Below, piece after piece: positions 34,854 through 43,576 of a stretch of DNA of 59,613 nt. Position 1 is the stretch's first letter; each line of letters opens with the position of its first letter. Source of the DNA: Oscillospiraceae bacterium (GTDB lineage: Bacteria; Bacillota; Clostridia; Oscillospirales; CAG-272); the NCBI GenBank assembly GCA_015065285.1, contig SVQP01000006.1, forward strand, positions 1-59,613. Direction: 5' to 3'. A model generated the notes under the pieces. That model was not told where the DNA came from. It made no database searches and worked only from the letters and a program-made list of their open reading frames with translations. The position numbers and the translations under genes were made by a program.

Positions 34854-35054
34854 TTACTTGTCAGCCAGGTAAGCGTTGAGCTTTGCTACCAGCTCGTCAG
34901 CGTCGGTGCCGTGCACAGCGCAAGCATCCTCAATGCTCTCGCCTCTGGATGCGGGGCAGCCAAGGCAGTGCATGCCGATCTCAAAGAAGAAACGGGCAGT
35001 GCCCTGATCGTAGTCCAGAACGTCGCCGATAATGCTATTCTTGGTAACCTTCAT
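34854..35054 (-). CDS. DUF1858 domain protein
   Basis: 66 residues, the size of a single DUF1858 domain. It has the start KVTKNSIIGDVLDYDQGTA and the conserved FFEIGMHCLGCPASRGESIEDAC with its paired cysteines (CLGC). The family is small, cytoplasmic and of unresolved function, related to ScdA/RIC N-terminal segments and possibly involved in Fe-S or redox chemistry. I start at ATG 35054 (GGAGG nine bases upstream); the longer frame crosses the promoter. It has its own perfect promoter at 35097. Confidence 0.88.
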   Translation of the reverse strand: MKVTKNSIIGDVLDYDQGTARFFFEIGMHCLGCPASRGESIEDACAVHGTDADELVAKLNAYLADK

Positions 35055-35096
35055 TTTGTTTGTCCTCCGTAAAATGAATATAGTTTTACATATACT

Positions 35097-35125
35097 ATTA
35101 TACAATTTTGCGCTATGTATGTCAA
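35097..35125 (-). promoter_or_regulatory. Consensus promoter of the DUF1858 gene
   Basis: Minus-strand TTGACA (35120-35125), 17 bp, TATAAT (35097-35102), 42 bases before the start codon. Confidence 0.9.
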
Positions 35126-35216
35126 GCGTTATTTTTTTCCGCGGGCACAAACAATCAAGGCTTTTGCAGCCTTTTTCCGAGCCTTGTAAATTGGTGCACT
35201 TTCTTGCAATTTTTTC

Positions 35217-35245
35217 TTTACAAAATGCGGAATATATGTTATAAT
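35217..35245 (+). promoter_or_regulatory. Promoter of the DUF2079 gene
   Basis: TTTACA (35217-35222), 17 bp, TATAAT (35240-35245), 39 bases before GTG 35285. Confidence 0.8.
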
Positions 35246-35284
35246 ATTATGATTATAATCATTTTATCGAAAGGAGCTGCTGCC

Positions 35285-37039
35285 GTGAAGGTCAAAAACG
35301 AGACGCAAACGCGCAAAAAAATGCCTGTTCTGCTGATTTTTTCCGCACTGAGTGCGCTGTTCGGCAGCGGTGCCATAATCGGGCTGACGCTGTTTAATCA
35401 GCCGCTATACACGTACCTTGGCATCCGGGGATTGCTGCCGCAATACCTGATCTGCTTTGCCATTCTGTTCCTTGCCCTGCTCGGCTACGGTTCCATTCAC
35501 GCGTCCGTTGCCTATATCGCGCTCCCTGTGGCATGCCTTGCATGCGGTGCGCGAACCACCTACACCTCGTTTTTTAACCCCTTGGTCGTAGCGCTTGTGT
35601 TCGTTATCCTGACAGTCGCTGCGATAGCAGCTTGCCTGTGGGCGCTTTATCGCGATCCCATAGAGACCAAAAAGTCATATGTTTGGCTGCCCACAGCCCT
35701 TGGCATCACGGGCGCATGCGTTGCTGCAGTGGCATCTCTTTGGCTGTTCGTCTCGATCTTTGCAGGTCGCCTGGATTCGCTGCAAACGGGTAACACGCAG
35801 CAAGCCGCAATCGGGCAGATGCTTTATTACGTGCAAAACAGCGGACAGCCCTTCACTACGCTGATCGCAGGCGCACCGCAAAGCTATTTTCTGACGCAAT
35901 TCGCGCCGCTTTGGTATCTGCTTCTTCCCGTGTATGCGCTCTCGCAGCACAGCATGCTTGCCGTGGGCATTGCGCTGTACGTTGCAATGCTGAGCGCCAT
36001 TCTGCCGCTTTGGCGCATTTGCCGCAAGCTCTCGCTCTCTCCTTGGCAAGCCTCTGCACTTTGCATAGCGCTTGCATGCGCTCCCTTGTTGATCGGAGGC
36101 GCTTCGGGCGGCGGTGTGCTTTCCATGCTGTCCTTGCCCCTGCTTTTGTGGGTGGCTGACACCCTGATGGGCAAGCACCCTTACCTTGCACTGATTCCGC
36201 TGGCGCTTTGCCTTGGCATTGGCTTTGAGGTCACTTTGTGGACTGCATTCTTCTGCTTGTATCTGACATTGAGTGCAGACAAGCAAAACAGACGCGCCGG
36301 CTGGATCTGCACCGTCGTATCTGCGGTCGTGCTGGTCGCTACCATCGTCTATCTCGCTATCTGTCAAAGCCCCGTGCTGACCGGCTTGTTTGCAAACGTT
36401 GGGCTTCAGGCAACGCAGAAGCTGACCTTCTTTATGCTTTTGCTGCTGCCAAGCGCGCTTCTGCCGCTGCTTTCGGGGCAGAAATGGGCACTTTTGCTGC
36501 TTGTCCCCCTTGCGCTGTTCCATCTGGTGGCAGATGCCTCTGTTTACAGCGGTGTGTTCTGCTCTTTCGCATATCCCGCCATTGCGGTTGTATTTTTGCT
36601 GTGCGCACACGGCACTGCGCGCCTGCATACCGAAATTCGCGGCATCAGGGTGCAAAAGCTTTTGCCCACGGCTGCACTTTGCACCTCGATTTTGCTCTCT
36701 GCCCCCTATGCTTCGCTGCTCTCGCAGCTTTACGTGCCCGAGGATGAACAGCAGATCACAGACGCTGCGCGCATGCATGACCTTTTGGACAAGCTGCCGC
36801 AAAACGCATCGGTCACTGCATCCGACAGCCTGCTTTGCGAGCTGCACGACCGCACCTGGCTGTTCTCGCTGAGCGCATGCCCCGAGCAGCCGCAAACCAA
36901 CGTCATCGTGCTGGACTTGCGCGAGGACTTTGTTCCGACCGGTATGGAGGAATATACCGTGGAGTATTATCAATCTCTTGGGTATACGCTGCGCACGGAT
37001 CTTGGCTATGACGGCATTCTTGCCGTGCTTTTCAAATAG
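35285..37039 (+). CDS. DUF2079 family polytopic membrane protein
   Basis: 584 residues with about 12 hydrophobic spans followed by a soluble C-terminal tail of about 90 residues. The segment DSLQTGNTQQAAIGQMLYYVQNSG through QPFTTLIAG and TQFAPLWYLLLPVYAL matches the DUF2079 pattern, where a GxF...Q...G-PF and HF-PxxxLxxPxY order is typical. The family resembles integral glycosyltransferases of GT-C fold, but the usual acidic catalytic motif is not clear here, so no activity is assigned. I start at GTG 35285 because AAGGAG precedes it and the promoter lies upstream; the ATG further upstream precedes that promoter. Confidence 0.8.
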   Translation: MKVKNETQTRKKMPVLLIFSALSALFGSGAIIGLTLFNQPLYTYLGIRGLLPQYLICFAILFLALLGYGSIHASVAYIALPVACLACGARTTYTSFFNPLVVALVFVILTVAAIAACLWALYRDPIETKKSYVWLPTALGITGACVAAVASLWLFVSIFAGRLDSLQTGNTQQAAIGQMLYYVQNSGQPFTTLIAGAPQSYFLTQFAPLWYLLLPVYALSQHSMLAVGIALYVAMLSAILPLWRICRKLSLSPWQASALCIALACAPLLIGGASGGGVLSMLSLPLLLWVADTLMGKHPYLALIPLALCLGIGFEVTLWTAFFCLYLTLSADKQNRRAGWICTVVSAVVLVATIVYLAICQSPVLTGLFANVGLQATQKLTFFMLLLLPSALLPLLSGQKWALLLLVPLALFHLVADASVYSGVFCSFAYPAIAVVFLLCAHGTARLHTEIRGIRVQKLLPTAALCTSILLSAPYASLLSQLYVPEDEQQITDAARMHDLLDKLPQNASVTASDSLLCELHDRTWLFSLSACPEQPQTNVIVLDLREDFVPTGMEEYTVEYYQSLGYTLRTDLGYDGILAVLFK

Positions 37040-37042
37040 CAC

Positions 37043-37071
37043 TTGCAAAATATTTGCGATTTTGATATACT
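37043..37071 (+). promoter_or_regulatory. Promoter of prfB
   Basis: TTGCAA (37043-37048), 17 bp, TATACT (37066-37071), 48 bases before the prfB start. Confidence 0.75.
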
Positions 37072-37118
37072 GTAATTGAGAAAATAATGAATTTGATATA
37101 AAGGAACGGTGAATTGAC

Positions 37119-38225
37119 ATGATAGTAGCATTGGAAGAGGCAAGACTTGCCTTAGTGAATATGAGAGGCGACCTCAAGGAGCTGGGCGAACAGCTCAAGA
37201 TCGAAGCCTGCCGCGCAACGGTGGAGGAGCTGGAGCAGCAGACCTCGGATCCCGACTTCTGGGGCAACACCGAAAAATCCTCCAAGGTTCTGCAGACCAT
37301 CAAGCAGTCCAAGGACAAAATTGAAAGCTATGAGGCACTTTGCACCCGTCTTGAGGATGCCATTGTGCTTGCTGAAATGGCAATTGAAGAAAATGACGAG
37401 AGCTGTGTTGAGGAGGTTCAGAACGAGCTTTCCGAGATCACTGCCATTACCGAGAAAAAGCGCACTGAGGTGCTGCTCTCGGGCGAATATGATAAGAACA
37501 ACGCCATCATCTCCTTCCACCCCGGTGCAGGAGGTACCGAGGCGCAGGACTGGTGCCAGATGCTTTACCGTATGATCACACGCTGGTGCGAGGCAAACGG
37601 CTTTAAGGTCAAGCTGACCGACTGGCTGGACGGTGATGATGCGGGACTGAAATCCGCAACCATCTTTGTTGAGGGCGAGAACGCTTACGGCTTCCTCAAG
37701 AGCGAAAACGGCGTGCACAGACTGGTGCGCGTTTCCCCCTTCGACTCTGCAGGACGCAGACAGACCTCCTTCTCTTCGATCGAGGTCATGCCCGAATTCG
37801 ATAAGCTGGACGACGTTGTCGTGCGCGAAGAGGACTATGATTTTGTGACCTTCCACTCCAGCGGCGCGGGCGGTCAGAACATCAACAAGGTCTCCTCTGC
37901 AGTGCGTCTGATCCACAAGCCGACCGGCATTGTAGTTGCCTGCCAGACCGAGCGCTCGCAGCTGCAGAACAAGGAAACCGCCATGCGTATGCTCAAATCC
38001 AAGCTCATGGAGATCAAGATCAAGGAAAGACTTGACACCATTGACGAGATCAAGGGCAACAAGACCAAGATCGAATGGGGCTCTCAGATCCGCTCCTACG
38101 TGTTCATGCCCTACACCCTGGTGAAGGACCTGCGCACCGGCTACGAGACGGGCGACGTGCAGGCGGTCATGGACGGTGAGCTGGACGGCTTTATCAACGC
38201 GTATCTCAAATCCATTTCTCAATAA
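37119..38225 (+). CDS. prfB: Peptide chain release factor 2, no programmed frameshift
   Basis: 368-residue RF2, which reads UGA and UAA stops. The tripeptide anticodon SPF is at 206-208 and the catalytic GGQ at 251-253 (SSGAGGQNINKV). The whole protein is in one frame: the N-terminus (LVNMRGDLKELGEQLKIEACR) runs directly into the conserved DPDFWGN, with no in-frame TGA and none of the CTTTGA slippery site that autoregulates many prfB genes. AAAGGAAC precedes ATG 37119. It is followed after 32 bases by nnrD, so the two may be cotranscribed. Confidence 0.96.
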   Translation: MIVALEEARLALVNMRGDLKELGEQLKIEACRATVEELEQQTSDPDFWGNTEKSSKVLQTIKQSKDKIESYEALCTRLEDAIVLAEMAIEENDESCVEEVQNELSEITAITEKKRTEVLLSGEYDKNNAIISFHPGAGGTEAQDWCQMLYRMITRWCEANGFKVKLTDWLDGDDAGLKSATIFVEGENAYGFLKSENGVHRLVRVSPFDSAGRRQTSFSSIEVMPEFDKLDDVVVREEDYDFVTFHSSGAGGQNINKVSSAVRLIHKPTGIVVACQTERSQLQNKETAMRMLKSKLMEIKIKERLDTIDEIKGNKTKIEWGSQIRSYVFMPYTLVKDLRTGYETGDVQAVMDGELDGFINAYLKSISQ

Positions 38226-38257
38226 TACACTAAAATAAACGCGAAAGGATCGACAAC

Positions 38258-39847
38258 ATGAAAACTTTACTCTCTACCGGCGCTGCAAAGGCAAATGATC
38301 TTTACACTGTCACAACAACAAGTATTTCCGAAGGAGAACTGGTCTCTCGCGTAGCCGCCGCTGTGCTTGATGCACTGCAGGAGGAAGACTACAACCTGAA
38401 TGCACCCTGCATTCTCTGCGGATGTGGCAACAACGGTGCCGACGGCATGGCGCTTGCCGTTCTTCTTAAGGAAAAAGGTCTGGACGTTCAAGTGGTTTAC
38501 ACAGGCAAGCTCTACGAGCCTGCTCCCGAGCCCAAGAAGCGCAAGAAGAATCAGCCCGCTCCCGAGCCCATGGATCCCGAAAAGATTGGCACTCCCGAGC
38601 TGGAGGCCATGAGCGAGCAGTGCCGCGAACGTTATGCACAACTGCTGACCGCAAAAATCCCCGTTTTGACTGAGCTGCCCGATACGGTAACCGTTTACAT
38701 TGACGCTATGTTCGGCATCAGCTTCCACGGTGCGTTGAACGCCAAAATCGCAGCCATGTTTAAAAAGATCAACACATCGGATATCCCCGTTGTGTCCATC
38801 GATATCCCCTCCGGCGTATGCGCCGATACCGGTGCTGTAGCCGCAGGCGCTGTTTGCGCTGACCTCACCGTAACCGTTCAGGCGCTCAAAACCGGTTTAA
38901 TTCTCTACCCCGGTGCACAGCACGCAGGCAAGATCACGGTTGCTGACGTTGGCATTGAACAATCTCCCGAAAACACGGAAAAAATTTCTTACGTGCTGGA
39001 GGATGAGGATGCAAGCTTGCTTTCTCCTGAACGCCCCGCGCGCTCCTGCAAGGCAACCTTTGGCAGAGTACTGGTCATTGCGGGTGCCCCCGGTATGGCA
39101 GGCGCTGCTTACCTTGCCGCTACTGCTGCATACCGTGCCGGCGCAGGCTTGGTTGAGATTCTGACGCACTCCAATAACCGCACCATTCTGCAGCAGCTGA
39201 TCCCCGAGGCAATCGTAACCACGTATTTTGGCAAAAAGAGACTTTCCAAAACTGTCAAGAACGCTGTGGCAAGAGCCGATGCTATTGTCATTGGCTGCGG
39301 CATGGGTCAGGGCGTCATTTCCAAGCGCGTGCTCAAGACTGCACTGTGCAAGGCAACTGTTCCCTGCGTGGTGGATGCAGATGCACTCCGCCTGATCGCA
39401 GCAAAGCCCGGCATGCTCAAGGGCGTGAACAAAAAGCAAAAGCCCCAGGTACTCATCACTCCTCACGTGGGTGAGGCGGCAGGTCTGCTTGGTAAAAAGG
39501 TCAGCACAGATACCGTGCTTGCTGACGTTTACACAGCATCCGCTACACTGGTTGAAAAGTATCAGGTCAACGTACTGCTCAAGGATACATGCAGCGTGAT
39601 CAACTGCATTGACGGTGACGTCTACGTCAACACCGCAGGCAGCACCGCGCTGGCAACCGCAGGCTCGGGTGACGTGCTGGCAGGCTTGATTGGCGGTCTG
39701 GCAGCTGCCAAGACGCACAAGAATTCCATTGGCACAACCGCTGCTCTGGCAGCTTACATGCACGGCAAGGCAGGCGAGGCTGCTGAGCAGAGCGTAGGCG
39801 CACAGGCTGCAATGGCAAGAGATATTCTGGACGGACTGACTAAGTAA
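38258..39847 (+). CDS. nnrD: Bifunctional NAD(P)H-hydrate epimerase/dehydratase
   Basis: 529 residues. The N-terminal YjeF_N epimerase domain (CGCGNNGADGMALAVLL, VVSIDIPSGVCADTG) is fused to a C-terminal ribokinase-like ADP-dependent dehydratase (RVLVIAGAPGMAGAAYLAA, VLITPHVGEAAGLLG, TAGSGDVLAGLIGG). Together they repair hydrated NAD(P)H. The epimerase half carries a Lys/Pro-rich insert (about 90-115, PEPKKRKKNQPAPEP), probably a disordered loop. AAGGA precedes ATG 38258. The gene ends at a perfect palindromic terminator. Confidence 0.93.
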   Translation: MKTLLSTGAAKANDLYTVTTTSISEGELVSRVAAAVLDALQEEDYNLNAPCILCGCGNNGADGMALAVLLKEKGLDVQVVYTGKLYEPAPEPKKRKKNQPAPEPMDPEKIGTPELEAMSEQCRERYAQLLTAKIPVLTELPDTVTVYIDAMFGISFHGALNAKIAAMFKKINTSDIPVVSIDIPSGVCADTGAVAAGAVCADLTVTVQALKTGLILYPGAQHAGKITVADVGIEQSPENTEKISYVLEDEDASLLSPERPARSCKATFGRVLVIAGAPGMAGAAYLAATAAYRAGAGLVEILTHSNNRTILQQLIPEAIVTTYFGKKRLSKTVKNAVARADAIVIGCGMGQGVISKRVLKTALCKATVPCVVDADALRLIAAKPGMLKGVNKKQKPQVLITPHVGEAAGLLGKKVSTDTVLADVYTASATLVEKYQVNVLLKDTCSVINCIDGDVYVNTAGSTALATAGSGDVLAGLIGGLAAAKTHKNSIGTTAALAAYMHGKAGEAAEQSVGAQAAMARDILDGLTK

Positions 39848-39861
39848 TCATCCTTACGTAA

Positions 39862-39893
39862 AAAAAGCAGATTGCAATTGCAATCTGCTTTTT
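39862..39893. terminator. Bidirectional terminator, perfect palindrome
   Basis: AAAAAGCAGATTGCAA followed directly by its complement TTGCAATCTGCTTTTT. It serves nnrD (plus) and the convergent MoxR operon (minus). Confidence 0.93.
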
Positions 39894-39897
39894 ATTT

Positions 39898-41325
39898 TTA
39901 CGATCTTTTGACGTTGATCTTGAGCAGCTCGTCAACCAGCGCGTTATCAATGACCTCGTTGGCGGCAGCTCCCGCATAACGGGCGGTCTGATAGACCTCA
40001 AACAGCTGCTTTTCGTCCTGCTCCACCGCGATCTCCTCACCGATCTCGCAGGGCGTTTGATGATACTTCATGCGGTATCCCTGCTTGATCTTGCGAATCA
40101 TATAATCAATGAAAATGAATCGCACGCGAGATGCGTTATCAGGCAGCTCGTGCCACTTTCCGTCGTTTCTCAGCTTTTTCTTGCGCGATGCCTTGGCAGG
40201 CTTTTCCACGTAAACAAAGCTCTTTTCATCCTTGCCCTTGAGCCTTTGCTTGCCGATCGAAATGCCCATAAAGCCCAGCACCTTGGTCACTGCCTTGAGC
40301 ACAGGCTTCGCCACCTTTTGCGCAAATGCAAGCGCTCTTTGCGCCAGCTTTCGCTTGAGCGCGGGTGAGAGCATACGATAAAATTCCACAATGGCAAGCA
40401 CCGCGCCCACGATCACCATCAGTACGCAAACACCGCGGATCTTATCGCCGTGCATCACCAAAAAGTCATTAGACGGATCGATATTGTTGGCTGCAAAAAA
40501 CGCAGAACCCCACAAGCCCACACCGCAAACGATCAGGCTGGCGATGCCGATGATCAATCTGGTTTTGTTGATGGTTCTCCAGATCTCACCAAAATCCACA
40601 CCACTGACCGTATCCTCGGCACGAGCGCGCTTTTTGCGCACCACCTCGGTCTGCTCGGCAGCGTTCTGTGTCTTTTCTTTTTTGGGTCTGGGCGATTTGG
40701 GCGCGCTTGACTTATACTTTGATGCCGCTCTGCGGCATTTTTGCGCCTGCGAGGCACTGTCCGAATAGTCGGGGATCTGCTCAAAAATCTCGGCAGCCTC
40801 CTCAAATTCGGGACCTGACTGTGCAGTAGCAGCAATCTGTGCAGCCGTTGCATAGGCGCATTCCGAAAAATGCTTATGATAGCGCTCGACAAGATCACGG
40901 GAATCCTTATACCCCTTGATCTTATTCATCTTCAGATACGCCTCGCGCATATCCTGCCAGCGCCCCTCGCTCTGCTCGTAGAGCGAAATCGCCTCGTTAT
41001 AGCACATGGCAGTGCCCTTGGCTTTATAGGTGCGCGCCCACTCGCGCGCATCCATGTAATCCGATATTTGTGACAGTACGCCCGCTGCTTCAAAATAATC
41101 CTCGCTGGTCACCCCTTGGCGAGAGGTAAAGCCCTCACGGTACTCGCGATAGGCATTGGCAGACGCGGCGCGCACACATTTGGTATAATAGGAAGAAGCA
41201 TCCTTGTAGGTATCCAGCTCGCGGAATTGCTTGGCAAGCTCCAAAAATTCACGCCAGGTAGAGGCACCTGCAAAGCGGTGCATCAGCTCTGTGTATCGTG
41301 CGTTGAGTTGTGCTTCATTCGCCAT
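39898..41325 (-). CDS. Helical-repeat membrane protein with DUF4129-like C-terminus
   Basis: 475 residues. The N-terminal half (1-200) is built of TPR-like helical repeats, three with DYxDA or YKDAS motifs (ELDTYKDASSYYTKC, QISDYMDAREWA, QIPDYSDSASQAQKC). A Lys-rich linker follows, then two spans near 255-275 and 295-315. The C-terminal 80 residues (FIFIDYMIRKIKQGYRMK, TPCEIGEEI, VYQTARYAGAAANEVIDN) resemble DUF4129, a usual companion of MoxR and DUF58. It overlaps the DUF58 gene by 11 bases, ending an operon that probably acts at the cell envelope. The DUF4129 assignment is by pattern and is moderate. Confidence 0.7.
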   Translation of the reverse strand: MANEAQLNARYTELMHRFAGASTWREFLELAKQFRELDTYKDASSYYTKCVRAASANAYREYREGFTSRQGVTSEDYFEAAGVLSQISDYMDAREWARTYKAKGTAMCYNEAISLYEQSEGRWQDMREAYLKMNKIKGYKDSRDLVERYHKHFSECAYATAAQIAATAQSGPEFEEAAEIFEQIPDYSDSASQAQKCRRAASKYKSSAPKSPRPKKEKTQNAAEQTEVVRKKRARAEDTVSGVDFGEIWRTINKTRLIIGIASLIVCGVGLWGSAFFAANNIDPSNDFLVMHGDKIRGVCVLMVIVGAVLAIVEFYRMLSPALKRKLAQRALAFAQKVAKPVLKAVTKVLGFMGISIGKQRLKGKDEKSFVYVEKPAKASRKKKLRNDGKWHELPDNASRVRFIFIDYMIRKIKQGYRMKYHQTPCEIGEEIAVEQDEKQLFEVYQTARYAGAAANEVIDNALVDELLKINVKRS

Positions 41326-42505
41326 CCCATGCGTCCTCCCCTTCCAAGATGATTACCTGCACCGAGTTGCCAAGGCGCTCCAGTGCATCGGTTCTTGCCT
41401 GCACCTCGGGGTTTTCGGCAAAGGCTACGATCACGATCTCGGTATCCGCCATGCCCTCGGTCACAGCGCTCTCCAGAAGAGAGGCAAACGAGCCGCCCTC
41501 GCGCGGCGTCATGCAAGCCATTTCCTTGAGGATATCCAGCATGTGTGCCTGACCACTCTCGCAGGGGAAGCGCAGCGACATCTCACCGCTCTGGGTTTTG
41601 CAGTTGGCTGCAAAGCCGACGCGAAAGCCTCCGTACGCAGCATCCCTGACCAGGGCTGCGCAGAACGAAAGCCCCTGCTCACCGCGACGGTTATATTCCC
41701 TGCCGTCCATGCTCTGTCCCATAGGCAGATGAAAATCCATATAGATCATCATGCGGCGGCTGGCACAGAACTCACGGGAATTGACCTTAAAGGGCGAGGT
41801 GGACGCACCGCCGAACGGCACGCGCGCCGACGCCTTGAAGTTGATCTGCGAAATCTGATCGCCAAAGCGATAATCACGAATGCCCGCAAACGAAAACGGA
41901 TCGCTGTACAGCGGACGGCGGCTGACGTAATCGCCCTGCAGTCTGCCTTGCGCAAAGTCCTGCATATCCAAGGGGATCGCCTTGGGATACACGTAAATAT
42001 CTGCAGGCGCATCCTGCGCAATGGGCCCTTTTTTGGAATAGATGGACGCAACGTGCAGCGAATAATGCCCTCTTTTGCGGCAAATGATCTTATGCCTGCG
42101 GCGGATCTGCATATACGGCCACAGGTTGAATCGGCTGATCAGGTATTGCATCTTATCCTTTTCTGCAGGGTCACGCTCGTATTCCTCCAGCTCCAGCTCG
42201 TTATAAAAATACGACTCGATATCCACCCACAAAAGCGGAAACGCACCCGTGTTACGCACGGTTTCGATCAGCTCGACCTCATCACCCTCGTACACACCCA
42301 CCTCGGAGAACGAGCGCGTATACTCAATTCTGCCAAGGCGCTTGTTGCGCAGGGCGATATAAATGCGGTACAGCACAAGTGCCAGAATGCCTGCAGCCAA
42401 CACCGAGATCAGAATATAGAACTGCGGTGTTTTGGAGAATTCCTCCATTGTGTCGGCAAGATTTGTGATGTACTCGGCAAATCCTTTCAATGCATCAGGC
42501 GACAT
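41315..42505 (-). CDS. DUF58 domain protein
   Basis: 396 residues with one span near 30-50 (FYILISVLAAGILALVLYRIY) and the DUF58 hallmark DPFSFAGIRDYRFGDQISQINF near 215. A vWA-like C-terminal region follows (MMIYMDFHLP, VIVAFAENPE). DUF58 proteins pair with MoxR ATPases in predicted chaperone systems that load metal or assemble envelope complexes. Its ATG overlaps the moxR stop (TAATG), so synthesis is coupled. The exact client is unknown. Confidence 0.9.
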   Translation of the reverse strand: MSPDALKGFAEYITNLADTMEEFSKTPQFYILISVLAAGILALVLYRIYIALRNKRLGRIEYTRSFSEVGVYEGDEVELIETVRNTGAFPLLWVDIESYFYNELELEEYERDPAEKDKMQYLISRFNLWPYMQIRRRHKIICRKRGHYSLHVASIYSKKGPIAQDAPADIYVYPKAIPLDMQDFAQGRLQGDYVSRRPLYSDPFSFAGIRDYRFGDQISQINFKASARVPFGGASTSPFKVNSREFCASRRMMIYMDFHLPMGQSMDGREYNRRGEQGLSFCAALVRDAAYGGFRVGFAANCKTQSGEMSLRFPCESGQAHMLDILKEMACMTPREGGSFASLLESAVTEGMADTEIVIVAFAENPEVQARTDALERLGNSVQVIILEGEDAWDGE

Positions 42506-43476
42506 TATCTCTCCTCAAAAACAGCCTCAGTGGGCACTGCAACACTGCCAAGCACGTCCTCGATGACGTTGAACGCAGCGTTCTTGTGAATGCGTGCCGA
42601 GTTCTCCAGCATAATTCTGTGGTCAAGCACGGGATGTGCCGCACGCTTGACGTCATCCGGGATCACGTAATTTCTGCCCGCAATGGCAGCATAGCCCTTT
42701 GCCGCCTTCATCAGAGAGAGCGCTCCGCGAGGGCTGACGCCCAGAATGACCTTGGGGTACTTTCTGGTCTTTTCCACGATCGAGGTGATATAGCTCATCA
42801 GCTCACGGCAAACGTATACCTGCGGCAGCTCGGCAATCGCCTGGCAAAGCTCCTGCTCGCTGACCACGGGCTGCAGGGATTCCAGAGGGCTGAGCTTATC
42901 AAAGCGCGCCAGAATATCCACACCCTCCATGTGGTTGGGATATTCCATGCTGCCCTTCATCAAAAATCTGTCCAACTGTGCCTCGGGCAGCGGGAAGGTA
43001 CCCATGTTCTCTACGGGGTTCTGGGTTGCAATGACCATAAAGGGGGCTGACAGGCGGTAGGTCTTGCCGTCAATGGTGGTCTGGCCCTCCTCCATGCACT
43101 CCAGAAGACCGGACTGGGTCTTGGGGGTAGCACGGTTGATCTCATCCGCCAGCACGATATTGGCAAAGATGGGACCGGGCACAAACTCAAACTCGGACTT
43201 TTTCATATTGAAGAAGTTGATACCCGTAATATCCGAGGGCAACAGGTCGGGGGTGAACTGAATACGCTTGAAGCTGCAGCCTACGCTTGCTGCCAGAGAC
43301 TTGATCAGCATGGTTTTGCCCGTGCCGGGTACGTCCTCAAGCAGCACGTGACCACCGCACAGCATGGAAACCAGCAGCATATCGATGGTCTCCTCCTTGC
43401 CCACGATGACCTTGCCGATATTATCCTTGATCTTGGTATAAACCTGTGTAATGTTCTGGGAAACGGAAACAGACAT
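42505..43476 (-). CDS. MoxR-family AAA+ ATPase
   Basis: 323 residues. Walker A lies in LLEDVPGTGKT, Walker B in NIVLADEINRATPKTQSGLLECM, and the sensor region in MVIATQNPVENMGTFPLPEAQLDRFL; the C-terminal AAA lid follows. MoxR proteins are thought to act as chaperones for vWA-domain partners such as the adjacent DUF58 protein. GGAGG precedes ATG 43476, and a near-perfect promoter starts the three-gene operon. Confidence 0.95.
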   Translation of the reverse strand: MSVSVSQNITQVYTKIKDNIGKVIVGKEETIDMLLVSMLCGGHVLLEDVPGTGKTMLIKSLAASVGCSFKRIQFTPDLLPSDITGINFFNMKKSEFEFVPGPIFANIVLADEINRATPKTQSGLLECMEEGQTTIDGKTYRLSAPFMVIATQNPVENMGTFPLPEAQLDRFLMKGSMEYPNHMEGVDILARFDKLSPLESLQPVVSEQELCQAIAELPQVYVCRELMSYITSIVEKTRKYPKVILGVSPRGALSLMKAAKGYAAIAGRNYVIPDDVKRAAHPVLDHRIMLENSARIHKNAAFNVIEDVLGSVAVPTEAVFEER

Positions 43477-43508
43477 TTTTGCCCTCCAAAAAAATACTTA
43501 ATCAGTTT

Positions 43509-43538
43509 ATTATATCATAGCATGGTATGCCTTGTCAA
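43509..43538 (-). promoter_or_regulatory. Promoter of the MoxR operon
   Basis: Minus-strand TTGACA (43533-43538), 18 bp, TATAAT (43509-43514). The -35 lies 2 bp from the base of the pyridoxal kinase terminator, so the two transcription units abut. Confidence 0.88.
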
Positions 43539-43540
43539 GA

Positions 43541-43572
43541 AAAACCCGAAGAGAGCACTCTCTTCGGGTTTT
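43541..43572 (-). terminator. Terminator after the pyridoxal kinase gene
   Basis: AAAACCCGAAGAGAG and CTCTCTTCGGGTTTT form a 15-pair stem with a two-base loop, immediately after the kinase stop at 43577. Confidence 0.92.
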
Positions 43573-43576
43573 CATT

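Noticed and set aside
37119-37200. RF2 frameshift site
   Set aside because: The reading frame is continuous and no CTTTGA with upstream Shine-Dalgarno-like spacer is seen.
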